From the NCBI RefSeq assembly GCF_011392075.1, contig NZ_JAAJBV010000010.1, positions 19,941-83,940 of the forward strand: DNA of 64,000 nt. Reading direction: 5' to 3'. The notes beneath the pieces are model-generated. The model ran no database searches and was not told the origin of the DNA. It was given only the letters and a program-made list of their open reading frames with translations. Numbering within the stretch: the first letter of the stretch is position 1; every line of letters starts with the position of its first letter. This DNA comes from Flavobacterium celericrescens. Lineage in GTDB: Bacteria; Bacteroidota; Bacteroidia; Flavobacteriales; Flavobacteriaceae. The translations under genes were made by a program, and so were the position numbers. This document shows, in pieces, positions 41,840 through 50,278 of the stretch.

Positions 41840-43370
41840 ATAAATTCTCCATATCCTCCAAAATCGAAATTGCTTTTTTTTTCGTAGCCGCTAATTCTTC
41901 TGGTTTCATTTTTCTTAGTAGCGCTAACATCATGCTCATTCTTTGATTATTGGCAAAATGTTGTTTTTTCTCATCTAAAAAATGCCAATACAAACTGTTA
42001 AATGGACAAGCTTTTTCGCCTAATTTGTCTTTTACTTTGTAATGACAACTACCACAATAATTACTCATTTTATTGATGTAACTTCCTGACGAAACATAAG
42101 GTTTGGTTGCCACAATGCCGCCATCAGCATATTGACTCATACCACGTGTATTAGGCATTTCCACCCATTCAATCGCATCGATGTAAACGCCTAAATACCA
42201 AGCGTCCACTTCATCAGGATGTAATTGCGTCAACAAAGAAAAATTACCAATTACCATTAATCGCTGAATATGATGCGCATACGCTTCCGATAAACTTTGG
42301 GAAATCGAATGTTGCATACATTTCATCTTGGTTTTTCCAGTCCAAAAGAATTCAGGTAGCGGATTGTAGTTTTCTAATGTGTTCATTTGCGCATAATTAG
42401 GCATTTCTTTCCAATAAATTCCTCGAACATATTCACGCCAACCAATAATTTGTCGCACAAAACCTTCTACCTGCGCCAATTCAATCGTTTCTTGATTTTG
42501 ATAATAGTAAGATATTACAGTATCAACCACTTCTTTCGGACGAATCATTTTCGAATTCATCGCAAAAGACAAACGCGAATGAAACAAAAATTTATGTTCA
42601 GAAAATAAGGAATCTTGATACGCTCCAAAATGCTCCAACAAATGCTTACAGAAATAGTCAATCAATTGCAAACTTTCATTTCTTGAAGTAGGCCAATTGA
42701 AATTTTCTTTATCAATACTTCCAAAAATGGTAATGTTTTTTGCTTCAATTTCAGCAACAAGTTCACTCACATTTTTATGAAATTCCAAAGGAAACGGAAT
42801 CGGAACTTCGTTTTTATATTGATTACGGTTGTTGTGGTCAAAGTTCCATTTTCCGTCTAGCGGTTGGTCGCCGACCATTAAAACATCATTTTTTTTTCGC
42901 ATCATGCGATAGAAACTTTCCATCAAAAGTTGCTTTTTCCCTTTAAAAAAAACAGCTAATTCATTTCTAGACGTATAAAAATGTTCTGAATCTACTGCTT
43001 TTGTTGGAATGGAAAGTTTTTCGCAGATGTTTTTTAATTGTTCATCCAAGCGATATTCATCCGGAAGTTGATATTCAAATTGTTCGATTTTATTCTTTTC
43101 AACCAAATCTAAAATCAATTGTTCTAAATTCTGAGGATTATTCACATCTGAAATTTTATAATAGATAACTTGATGACCTCTTTTTATCAATTCCTCCGAA
43201 AAATTTCGCATCGAAATGAAAAACGCCACGACTTTTTGAATGTGATGTTTTACATAATCCGTTTCCTGACGCATTTCTGCCATTACATACACCACATCTG
43301 GATTGACTTCATCAAACCAAGAATGTTGTGAGTTGAGTTGGTCGCCCAAAAGTAATCGAAGTGTTTTCAT
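41838..43370 (-). CDS. FeS-BCP type photolyase / cryptochrome family protein
   Basis: This 510-residue protein belongs to the iron-sulfur bacterial cryptochrome and (6-4) photolyase family (DUF523-like PhrB group), which repairs UV lesions in DNA using FAD and light. The N-terminal antenna domain starts MKTLRLLLGDQLNSQHSWF. The C-terminal half has the FAD-binding region around VEGFVRQIIGWREYVRG and MPNTRGMSQYADGG. The four iron-sulfur cysteines are C351, C439, C442 and C455. It is the last gene of a minus-strand set with DUF2256 and a flavin reductase, partners often found with this photolyase group. Confidence 0.92.
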   Translation of the reverse strand: MKTLRLLLGDQLNSQHSWFDEVNPDVVYVMAEMRQETDYVKHHIQKVVAFFISMRNFSEELIKRGHQVIYYKISDVNNPQNLEQLILDLVEKNKIEQFEYQLPDEYRLDEQLKNICEKLSIPTKAVDSEHFYTSRNELAVFFKGKKQLLMESFYRMMRKKNDVLMVGDQPLDGKWNFDHNNRNQYKNEVPIPFPLEFHKNVSELVAEIEAKNITIFGSIDKENFNWPTSRNESLQLIDYFCKHLLEHFGAYQDSLFSEHKFLFHSRLSFAMNSKMIRPKEVVDTVISYYYQNQETIELAQVEGFVRQIIGWREYVRGIYWKEMPNYAQMNTLENYNPLPEFFWTGKTKMKCMQHSISQSLSEAYAHHIQRLMVIGNFSLLTQLHPDEVDAWYLGVYIDAIEWVEMPNTRGMSQYADGGIVATKPYVSSGSYINKMSNYCGSCHYKVKDKLGEKACPFNSLYWHFLDEKKQHFANNQRMSMMLALLRKMKPEELAATKKKAISILEDMENL

Positions 43371-43391
43371 CTTTTTTTAATCCCGATTTTT

Positions 43392-43535
43392 TTATTTAGA
43401 ATTTTTATTCATTCGACATTTATCACTACAATACTCAATTTTCTCCCAGTTTTTCTCCCATTTTTTTCGCCAAGAAAACGGGCGCTGACAAGTTTTACAG
43501 ATTTTTTCGGGAAGATTTACTTTTTTATGTGACAT
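43392..43535 (-). CDS. DUF2256 zinc-ribbon small protein
   Basis: This 47-residue gene is easily missed. It begins [16 protein letters not shown], continues [15 protein letters not shown] and IEYCSDKC, and ends RMNKNSK. The CxxC and CxxxC pairs and the RPFxWRKKW block are the DUF2256 signature. Its ATG overlaps the flavin reductase stop by one base (TAATG on the minus strand) and the photolyase ATG follows 21 bases after its stop. The family is commonly adjacent to photolyases; its function is unknown. Confidence 0.9.
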   Translation of the reverse strand: MSHKKVNLPEKICKTCQRPFSWRKKWEKNWEKIEYCSDKCRMNKNSK

Positions 43536-44170
43536 TATAACATAGAAGTTGTTGGTTTATCAGGTCGGGCGTAATGAAATCTGTCGGTTAATTTTGGAAC
43601 GGCATAACCGTCTAATCCATTTATAGCAACAATATTTCCTTTGTCCAATTGCATCCAATTGTCATCGTGAAAGAGATTTTTATCCGCATATATAGTTTCT
43701 ATAGAAGCAATAATGTGAATACAATCGTTTTCTATGATTTTATATTCGTTTACATATTTGCACAATAGTTTTACTGGACTTCCTTTTACAAAAGGTACTT
43801 TGTGATTGTCTATAAATTCAGATTCTAATTTAGTTTTGTCAAATTCTGAAATAGGCTCTTCATAACTTGAAGATGTATGATGTGCATCTGCTATCATTTC
43901 TTCGGTTATGTGGTTTACCGTAAAATATCCAATTTCTTTTATATTTTTATAGGTATCTCTGGGAACAGTCATAGGTCTTAAAATAAATCCCAACAAAGGT
44001 GGTTCGCTTCCTAAATGCGTAACACTACTAAAAATGGCAACATTCAAAACGCCTTCAGCTGATATGGTTCCAATTAAATTAGCTGATTTGTAACCGGTTA
44101 AACAATTAACCAAGTTCAATCTTGGAACTTTAGCCATTTGGAATAAATCTTCTTTAGTTATTTTTCTCAT
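43535..44170 (-). CDS. Flavin reductase family protein
   Basis: This 211-residue FMN-binding split-barrel protein probably reduces flavin or binds FMN. It has [44 protein letters not shown] and a tail with [14 protein letters not shown]. The ATG at 44170 is preferred to a TTG at 44185, because a -7 element (TATCTTTG on the minus strand) overlaps that TTG. It is the first gene of the photolyase operon. A direct supply of reduced flavin for the photolyase is plausible from context only. Confidence 0.87.
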   Translation of the reverse strand: MRKITKEDLFQMAKVPRLNLVNCLTGYKSANLIGTISAEGVLNVAIFSSVTHLGSEPPLLGFILRPMTVPRDTYKNIKEIGYFTVNHITEEMIADAHHTSSSYEEPISEFDKTKLESEFIDNHKVPFVKGSPVKLLCKYVNEYKIIENDCIHIIASIETIYADKNLFHDDNWMQLDKGNIVAINGLDGYAVPKLTDRFHYARPDKPTTSML

Positions 44171-44182
44171 GAGATTTTTATT

Positions 44183-44190
44183 CAAAGATA
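44183..44190 (-). promoter_or_regulatory. -7 element of the flavin reductase-photolyase operon
   Basis: TATCTTTG on the minus strand fits TAnnTTTG and sits 12 bases before the ATG, implying a very short or leaderless start. Confidence 0.5.
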
Positions 44191-44284
44191 TAATTTTGTT
44201 TAATTAAAATTAAAAATAATTAAACAAAACATTGTTTTGGATTGAAAATATGATAAAATTCAGGAATTAAAATTTATAATTGCT

Positions 44285-44292
44285 TACTTTTG
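44285..44292 (+). promoter_or_regulatory. -7 element of the kynurenine monooxygenase gene
   Basis: TACTTTTG matches TAnnTTTG and is 26 bases before the ATG at 44319. This rules out the longer reading that would start at 44280. Confidence 0.55.
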
Positions 44293-44318
44293 CTATCCAA
44301 ATTTTTACAAAAATCTTC

Positions 44319-45659
44319 ATGCAAACCCCACAAAAAATTGCTGTTGTAGGTTCTGGATTAGTAGGAACTTTACTGGCAATCTATTTAAAAAGAGCAGGGC
44401 ATATTGTTCATGTTTACGACAGAAGTCCCGATATAAGAACGGTTGAATTTTCAGGACGTTCAATTAATTTGGTGATGTCAAATCGAGGATGGAAAGCGCT
44501 GAAAGATGTTGGTTTAGAAGATGAAATTAGAAAAATTGGAATTCCAGTAGATAAAAGAGCAATTCATTTACAAGATGGAAAGTTGAATTATCAATATTAT
44601 GGAAAAGAAGGTGAAGCTATTTTTTCATTATCGCGTGGCGTTTTAAATAGAAAAATGGTTGATTTAGCTGAAGCTGAAGGTGTAACATTTTATTTTGAGC
44701 GAAAAATTTGGGATGTAACATTAGCCACAGCAACTTTGTGGGAAGGTGAAACAGAACAAGGAGATTGGACCGAATTAAAATACGATAAAGTTTTTGGAGC
44801 TGACGGCGCTTTTTCTAGAATAAGACACAGAATGCAACGTCAATCAATGTTTGATTATTCGCAAGAATTTATGAAAATTGGCTACAAAGAATTGCATATT
44901 CCAGCCAATGCGGATGGTTCACCAAAAATTGATATTCATTCGTTGCATATTTGGCCAAGAGGAAACTTTATGTTGATGGGATTGGCTAATTTGGATAACT
45001 CATTTACATGTACTTTATTTATGCCAATAGAAGGTGAAAATTCTTTCGAATCGTTGACTAATGAAGAAAAATTGGTTTCGTTTTTTGCAACATATTTTCC
45101 TGATACAAAAGATGTTATTCCAGATTTAGTACGTGATTTTTTTAGAAACCCTAATAGTTATTTAGCTATTATGAAATGTTTTCCTTGGACATTTGAAGAT
45201 AAAGTGGCATTAATTGGAGATTCTGCGCATGCAATTGTACCATTTTATGGGCATGGAATGAATGCAGGATTTGAAGATATTACTATTTTGAGTGAAATGA
45301 TGCAAAAGTACGGTGACGATTGGACAAAAATATTTTCAGAATATGAAGTTTCAAGAAAACCAAATGCTGATGCAATTGCCGAACTTTCGAGAAGAAATTT
45401 TGTAGAGATGAGTGCCAAAACTGCCGATGAGAAATTTCTATTACAAAAGAAAATCGAAAAATGGTTTTCTGATAAACATCCAGACAAGTGGTTGCCTTTA
45501 TATAGTAGAGTAACTTTTAGTTTACAACCCTATTCTGAAGCATTAGCAATCGGCGATTTTCAAAATGAAATCATGCAAGAGGTTTTGAAAATCGATAATA
45601 TTCAAGAAATTTGGAATTCAGAAGAAGTAGAAAATAAGATTTTAGAGTTATTGAAATAA
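44319..45659 (+). CDS. kmo: Kynurenine 3-monooxygenase
   Basis: This FAD-dependent enzyme hydroxylates kynurenine to 3-hydroxykynurenine using NADPH and oxygen. The protein has 446 residues from the ATG at 44319 (MQTPQKIAVVGSGLVGTLL). The FAD fingerprint GSGLVG is near residue 10, the second FAD motif is VALIGDSAHAIVPFYGHGMN near residue 300, and RSINLVMSNRGW is typical of KMO. Its product is the substrate of kynU encoded 4 kb upstream, so the two act in series although other genes lie between them. Confidence 0.93.
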   Translation: MQTPQKIAVVGSGLVGTLLAIYLKRAGHIVHVYDRSPDIRTVEFSGRSINLVMSNRGWKALKDVGLEDEIRKIGIPVDKRAIHLQDGKLNYQYYGKEGEAIFSLSRGVLNRKMVDLAEAEGVTFYFERKIWDVTLATATLWEGETEQGDWTELKYDKVFGADGAFSRIRHRMQRQSMFDYSQEFMKIGYKELHIPANADGSPKIDIHSLHIWPRGNFMLMGLANLDNSFTCTLFMPIEGENSFESLTNEEKLVSFFATYFPDTKDVIPDLVRDFFRNPNSYLAIMKCFPWTFEDKVALIGDSAHAIVPFYGHGMNAGFEDITILSEMMQKYGDDWTKIFSEYEVSRKPNADAIAELSRRNFVEMSAKTADEKFLLQKKIEKWFSDKHPDKWLPLYSRVTFSLQPYSEALAIGDFQNEIMQEVLKIDNIQEIWNSEEVENKILELLK

Positions 45660-45688
45660 TTAAAAACCAAGTTTCATTAATTTGAAAT

Positions 45689-45722
45689 TTGGATTTTTTT
45701 CTTACAAAATAGTTTATCTTTG
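45689..45722 (+). promoter_or_regulatory. Promoter of the DUF2339 gene (-33/-7)
   Basis: TTG (45689-45691) and TATCTTTG (45715-45722) are 23 bases apart, at the upper end of the accepted spacing. Confidence 0.55.
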
Positions 45723-45745
45723 AAATGGACTAAATATTCACTTTC

Positions 45746-48241
45746 ATGGATACTATTTTATTACTTGCCATTTTGGTTATTGTGATTGTACTTTTAACCA
45801 ATATCAATTCAAAGTTTCAGCAACTTCAAGATACGGTTTATCGTTTACACGAAAAAATCAATGAATTGAGAGATGAATTGAGTTCAAAATCAGTTAAAGA
45901 CATTCCAAAAGTTGCTCCAGAAATTCAAAAAGAAGCTATTATTCCAAAACCAATTGTGGAAGAAATAGTAGAAAAACCAATTGAAGCTGTTGAAAAAACA
46001 CCTGAAATCATTCCAGTTGTAGATTCTGTTAAAGAAAAAGAAGAAGTCAAAAAGAAAATCTATATTCAAGCGATTGAACCAGAACAAGCAAGAGAACCAG
46101 AGAAAACTTGGTTTGAAAATTTCAAAGAAAATAATCCCGATTTAGAAAAATTCATAGGAGAAAACTTAATCAATAAAATTGGAATTTTAATTCTGGTTTT
46201 AGGAATTAGTTTCTTTGTTAAATATGCTATCGATAAAGATTGGATTAACGAAACCGCTCGAGTTGGTATTGGAATTCTTGCAGGTTCGTTAGTAATGGGT
46301 GTGGCTCATAAATTAAGACAAAATTACAAAGCATTTAGTTCGGTAATGGTTGCTGGTGCGATTAGTATTTTTTATTTTACTATTGCCATAGCTTTCCATG
46401 ATTATCATTTGTTTAGTCAAACGGTTGCTTTTGCAATTATGGTCGTAATTACTGCTTTTAGTACGTTTGTTTCAGTGAATTATGATCGACAAGAATTAGC
46501 CGTTTTGTCTTTAATTGGAGGATTTGCCGTTCCGTTTATGGTAAGTACTGGTTCTGGAAATTATATAGTTTTATTTACTTATATCGCTATTTTAAACATC
46601 GGAATTCTTGGAATTGCCTATTATAAAAAATGGAATTTAGTCACCATTTTATCTTTTGTGTTTACTAATTTGCTTTTCTCTTCTTGGTACTACAAAGAAT
46701 TGTATGCGGATAAATTACCACATCAAGGCGCTTTAGCTTTTGCTACGTTGTATTATTTTGTTTTCAGTATTGTTGCCGTTTTAAATAATGTAAGAAGAAA
46801 GGGCGAATTCTCTACATTAGATTACTTTATAGTAGTTGCCAATACATTTGTGTATTTTGGTTTAGGAATGGGAATTTTACATAATTGGGGAATTGAATTC
46901 AAAGGTTTGTTCACGCTTTCGTTGGCGATTTATAATTTAGTTTATGCAGCTATTTTATTCAAGAAATTTGGGTTGGATAAAAATGCGGTGTATTTATTAA
47001 TTGGTTTGGTACTAACATTTGTAACATTAACGATTCCAATTCAGTTTGAAGGTAATCAAATTACATTGTTTTGGGCTGCCGAAGCGGTTTTGTTATTTTG
47101 GTTATCACAAAAATCTAAAATCAGTTTGTTTAAATTGGGCGCAATGGTAGTTCAGTTTTTATCAATTATTAGTTTAATTATCGATTGGGATAAACAATAT
47201 CGTTTTTCAAACACTGAACTTTTAGTTATATTGAATCCTATTTTCATTACCGGAATTGTAGTTTTGTTATTTTTAATTGGAACTTATTTCTTGTTGAAAA
47301 AAGAAAACGAAGCCACTTCTATTTTTAAAATCGACTTTGATCCCGTTTTTTATCGAAATGGTATTATCTGGATTGCTTTGATTCTAGGATATTTTGTTGG
47401 AATTTTTGAAATTATTCACCAATCTGGTCAGCATATTGCGAATTCATCGTCAGCTTTGTCATTGTCGGTTGGATATCATTTTATTTTTAGTACCGTATTT
47501 GTTTTCTTCGGAATAAAATCTAAAGAAGAATTGGTTCAAAAAATAGCAACGGTACTCGTTATGATTAATGTTGCTTTATACGTGGTTTGGTGGTATAATA
47601 TTCCTTCAAAAGAAGTGCTTTGGAATATTACCAACAACTTGAACTATTCAATTGCATTTAATTTTCATTACATTATTTTGGCTTGTTTAACCTATTATAT
47701 TTTAATCTTAGCCAATCAAATTCTAAATAAATCCCACATTGCTTTTTTAAAATCTAAAATTGCGGTTTGGATTTTAGTGTTTTGCGGTGTTTATATTTTG
47801 AGCAACGAATTAATTGTACATAATTTATTCGCAGTAGAATCAACAACTATTCTAAACCAAATTGACGAAGATTTTAAAGGTTCTGATTTGCCAAAAGAAA
47901 CTTTTTACAGTAACGAATACAACGTTCAAGGCAAATTAAACATCATAAAAGTGCAAGTAATAAAAATTGGCTATCCAATCTTATGGGGAATTTTATCTTT
48001 TGCATTACTAATATTTGGAATCAAAAAGCTGTGGAAACAATTGCGAATCATTGCGCTATCTTTGTTAGGATTAACAATTGTAAAATTATTCGTTTACGAT
48101 ATCAATAATGTTTCTGAAACTGGTAAAATAATTGCATTCATATTATTAGGAGTGTTGATTTTGATTATTTCGTTTGTATATCAAAAAATCAAAAAATTAG
48201 TGGTAGATGAATCTCAAAATGCTAGTTCAGATGAAAATTAA
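45746..48241 (+). CDS. DUF2339 multi-spanning membrane protein
   Basis: This 831-residue inner-membrane protein has an N-terminal anchor (about 4-19), a coiled-coil (FQQLQDTVYRLHEKINELRD), a Pro/Glu/Val-rich linker (about 55-120) and then some 20 or more hydrophobic segments, starting at INKIGILILVLGISFFVKYA. This is the DUF2339 layout. Its function is unknown. It overlaps the next gene (DUF3999-like) by 11 bases; such pairs recur in bacteria, so the two probably form a membrane complex. Confidence 0.87.
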   Translation: MDTILLLAILVIVIVLLTNINSKFQQLQDTVYRLHEKINELRDELSSKSVKDIPKVAPEIQKEAIIPKPIVEEIVEKPIEAVEKTPEIIPVVDSVKEKEEVKKKIYIQAIEPEQAREPEKTWFENFKENNPDLEKFIGENLINKIGILILVLGISFFVKYAIDKDWINETARVGIGILAGSLVMGVAHKLRQNYKAFSSVMVAGAISIFYFTIAIAFHDYHLFSQTVAFAIMVVITAFSTFVSVNYDRQELAVLSLIGGFAVPFMVSTGSGNYIVLFTYIAILNIGILGIAYYKKWNLVTILSFVFTNLLFSSWYYKELYADKLPHQGALAFATLYYFVFSIVAVLNNVRRKGEFSTLDYFIVVANTFVYFGLGMGILHNWGIEFKGLFTLSLAIYNLVYAAILFKKFGLDKNAVYLLIGLVLTFVTLTIPIQFEGNQITLFWAAEAVLLFWLSQKSKISLFKLGAMVVQFLSIISLIIDWDKQYRFSNTELLVILNPIFITGIVVLLFLIGTYFLLKKENEATSIFKIDFDPVFYRNGIIWIALILGYFVGIFEIIHQSGQHIANSSSALSLSVGYHFIFSTVFVFFGIKSKEELVQKIATVLVMINVALYVVWWYNIPSKEVLWNITNNLNYSIAFNFHYIILACLTYYILILANQILNKSHIAFLKSKIAVWILVFCGVYILSNELIVHNLFAVESTTILNQIDEDFKGSDLPKETFYSNEYNVQGKLNIIKVQVIKIGYPILWGILSFALLIFGIKKLWKQLRIIALSLLGLTIVKLFVYDINNVSETGKIIAFILLGVLILIISFVYQKIKKLVVDESQNASSDEN

Positions 48242-49451
48242 TTTAATTGTTCCGATTTATTTTATTTCGATTTTTTGCTTTGGCCAAAGCCATAGTGGAA
48301 TTGTTGAAAAAGTACAAGAAAAAGGATTTTACAAAGTTTTGATTGAACCTAGAGTTCGAGTTGCTAGTAATGAAAATTTTGATTTTTTGAGACTTTATGA
48401 TGAAAGAAAAAAAGAAATTCCTTTTGTAGTTGATTTTAATAAAGATAATTTTTTTTCAAACAGATACGCTCAATTAAGAATAGCAGAAAACAAGCAGATT
48501 AAAGATTCGCTTTCATACTATGTTGTAAATGTAGTTGATAGAATGAAATACTGTTCAGAATTAAGTTTGAAAATTGCTAACACAGGAATTAATAAAGAAT
48601 TCAATATAAGTGGAAGTGATGATGGAATTCATTGGTTTGGATTAGTAATGAATTCAATGTTGTATGATTTAAATGATTTTCAAAAAACGTATGTTAGAAA
48701 AACCGTTTCATTTCCTAATAACTCTTATAGATATTTAAAAATTGAGTTTAACAACAAGAACTCTTTGCCTGTAAATCTTTTAGAAGTAGGCTATTACATA
48801 GGAGAAAATAAGGTAGTGCCAACAGCTGTATTAAAAGATTTTAAGCATAAAATAGTTGTTGATAAAACGAACAAGAAAACCATTATTAAGTTTTCAGCAA
48901 ATGATTTTCATACCATAGATGGAATTACTTTTAAAATTAGAAATTCTAGATTTTTTAGAGCTGGTTCTGTCTTTATAAATGAAACCAGGAGAGTAAAAAG
49001 AAGAGAAGAAACTTACAGAAAGTTAGTTGCTAATTTTAATTTAGATTCAAATACAGCCAATAGTTTTAAGTGGGAAAGTTTTAAAGCAAAAGATTTCGAA
49101 ATAGAAATTGAAAATTTAGATAATGAGCCGTTGGAAATTCATGAGATTCAATTATTACAAAATCAATTTTATTTGATAGCAGATTTGGATGCATCTAAAA
49201 ACTATGAACTAATTGTTGATTCTACTTTGTCAAAACCTCAATACGATTTGATAAAATTTTTGCCGAATGATTTGTCTAAATTAAAAATAGTCAGAATTTC
49301 AGATTTTAAAGAGATAAATTTTAATAAAGCAAAACCAATACAACAATTCTGGCAAACCAAATGGTTTTTATGGACCGCTATTATTCTAGCTGGATTAATT
49401 ATTGGTTTTTTCGCTTTAGGATTATTAAAAGATGTAGAGAAGAAAAATTAA
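48231..49451 (+). CDS. DUF3999-like protein
   Basis: This 406-residue exported protein has a signal peptide (MKINLIVPIYFISIFCFG), beta-rich periplasmic domains with a discoidin-like segment (GSDDGIHWFGLVMNS, NNSYRYLKIEFNNKNS), and a single C-terminal membrane helix (FLWTAIILAGLIIGFFALGLL). The ATG at 48231 is taken over that at 48207 because it starts the signal peptide; both lie inside the end of the DUF2339 gene. Its stop codon shares the bases TTAA with the convergent cupin gene. It likely works with the DUF2339 protein. Confidence 0.78.
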   Translation: MKINLIVPIYFISIFCFGQSHSGIVEKVQEKGFYKVLIEPRVRVASNENFDFLRLYDERKKEIPFVVDFNKDNFFSNRYAQLRIAENKQIKDSLSYYVVNVVDRMKYCSELSLKIANTGINKEFNISGSDDGIHWFGLVMNSMLYDLNDFQKTYVRKTVSFPNNSYRYLKIEFNNKNSLPVNLLEVGYYIGENKVVPTAVLKDFKHKIVVDKTNKKTIIKFSANDFHTIDGITFKIRNSRFFRAGSVFINETRRVKRREETYRKLVANFNLDSNTANSFKWESFKAKDFEIEIENLDNEPLEIHEIQLLQNQFYLIADLDASKNYELIVDSTLSKPQYDLIKFLPNDLSKLKIVRISDFKEINFNKAKPIQQFWQTKWFLWTAIILAGLIIGFFALGLLKDVEKKN

Positions 49452-49813
49452 TCTTCTTCTCTATGAACTTTGTTAAAATCAAAAGCTGGCGTACAAATAG
49501 CCAAGTATTCACAAGGCACATCAAACGGATTTGAGTATTGAACGCGTGTGTTTTTCTCAATTTTTATGGATTGACCTGCTTCTAAAATTATTGTTTCGTC
49601 TTCGATGATAAATTGCTTTTTACCTTTAATAATGTAGGTGTATTCATCAAATTCAGGTGTTTGAAAAGGTTCGCTCCAACCTGGTGGTGCAATCATATGC
49701 GCAATTGAAATGCTGGAATTGTTTGTAGTTGTCAATCCGTGGTGTTCTTCAATCAACTTTCCATCAGTCGTTGGAACTACAAATGGTGCTTTTTGGATAA
49801 AATATTTTTTCAT
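49448..49813 (-). CDS. Cupin domain protein
   Basis: This 121-residue single-domain cupin has barrel motifs GWSEPFQTPEFDEYTYIIKG and EAGQSIKIEKNTRVQYSNPFD. The usual metal histidines are partly replaced, so the ligand is unclear. The stop codon overlaps that of the facing DUF3999-like gene. The DUF486 gene lies 4 bases upstream on the same strand. Confidence 0.82.
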   Translation of the reverse strand: MKKYFIQKAPFVVPTTDGKLIEEHHGLTTTNNSSISIAHMIAPPGWSEPFQTPEFDEYTYIIKGKKQFIIEDETIILEAGQSIKIEKNTRVQYSNPFDVPCEYLAICTPAFDFNKVHREED

Positions 49814-49817
49814 TTTG

Positions 49818-50186
49818 TTACTTCTTAAAAATAAAATAAACTGCCAATATTAAAAAACAAAATCCTACTGCGTGATTCCATCGGAAGGTTTCGTTTTTAA
49901 AGAATAGCATCGAGAAAATCACAAAGATTACTAAAGTAATTACTTCTTGAATCACTTTTAATTGCATTAATGAAAAAGGGCCACCATTACCTTGAAATCC
50001 GATTTTATTTGCAGGAACTTGAAAAAAATACTCAAACAAAGCTAATCCCCAACTAATCAAAACTATCGTGATTAAGCCTGCGTTCTCAAACCATTTTAAT
50101 TCTTTAAATTTCAAATGTCCATACCAAGCCAATGTCATAAAAACATTAGAAAGTATTAGTAGTCCTATTGTGATAAAACCTTTCAT
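49818..50186 (-). CDS. DMT-like small membrane protein (DUF486)
   Basis: This 122-residue protein with four predicted helices starts MKGFITIGLLILSNVFMTLAWYGHLK and has FEYFFQVPANKIG, a family hallmark. DUF486 is related to drug/metabolite transporters; the substrate is unknown. It shares an operon with the cupin gene. Confidence 0.88.
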   Translation of the reverse strand: MKGFITIGLLILSNVFMTLAWYGHLKFKELKWFENAGLITIVLISWGLALFEYFFQVPANKIGFQGNGGPFSLMQLKVIQEVITLVIFVIFSMLFFKNETFRWNHAVGFCFLILAVYFIFKK

Positions 50187-50236
50187 TTTTTAGTTTATGA
50201 GGTTATAGTTTAAAAGGATGAAAGTTTGAAAACTAT

Positions 50237-50278
50237 TTCTTCCAACTTCCAACTCCCAACTTCAATCTTCCAACTATC
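50237..50278. repeat. Heptanucleotide tract at the 3' end of the HerA-like gene
   Basis: Six 7-base units in register, variants of AACTTCC (TTCTTCC, AACTTCC, AACTCCC and others). The minus-strand stop codon (50276-50274) lies in the last unit, AACTATC. Confidence 0.8.

Noticed and set aside
43325..43345. Heptamer-like GTTGTGAGTTGAGTTG in the photolyase gene
   Set aside because: It encodes the conserved GDQLNSQHSW motif of the family and does not keep a 7-base register, so it is probably chance.
44280..44318. Extended N-terminus of kynurenine monooxygenase
   Set aside because: It covers a -7 promoter element; the FAD fingerprint begins properly after the ATG at 44319.
45890..46087. Phe/Asn-rich ORF antisense to the DUF2339 linker
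   Set aside because: It mirrors the Lys/Glu/Pro-rich linker on the other strand and is a codon-composition artefact.
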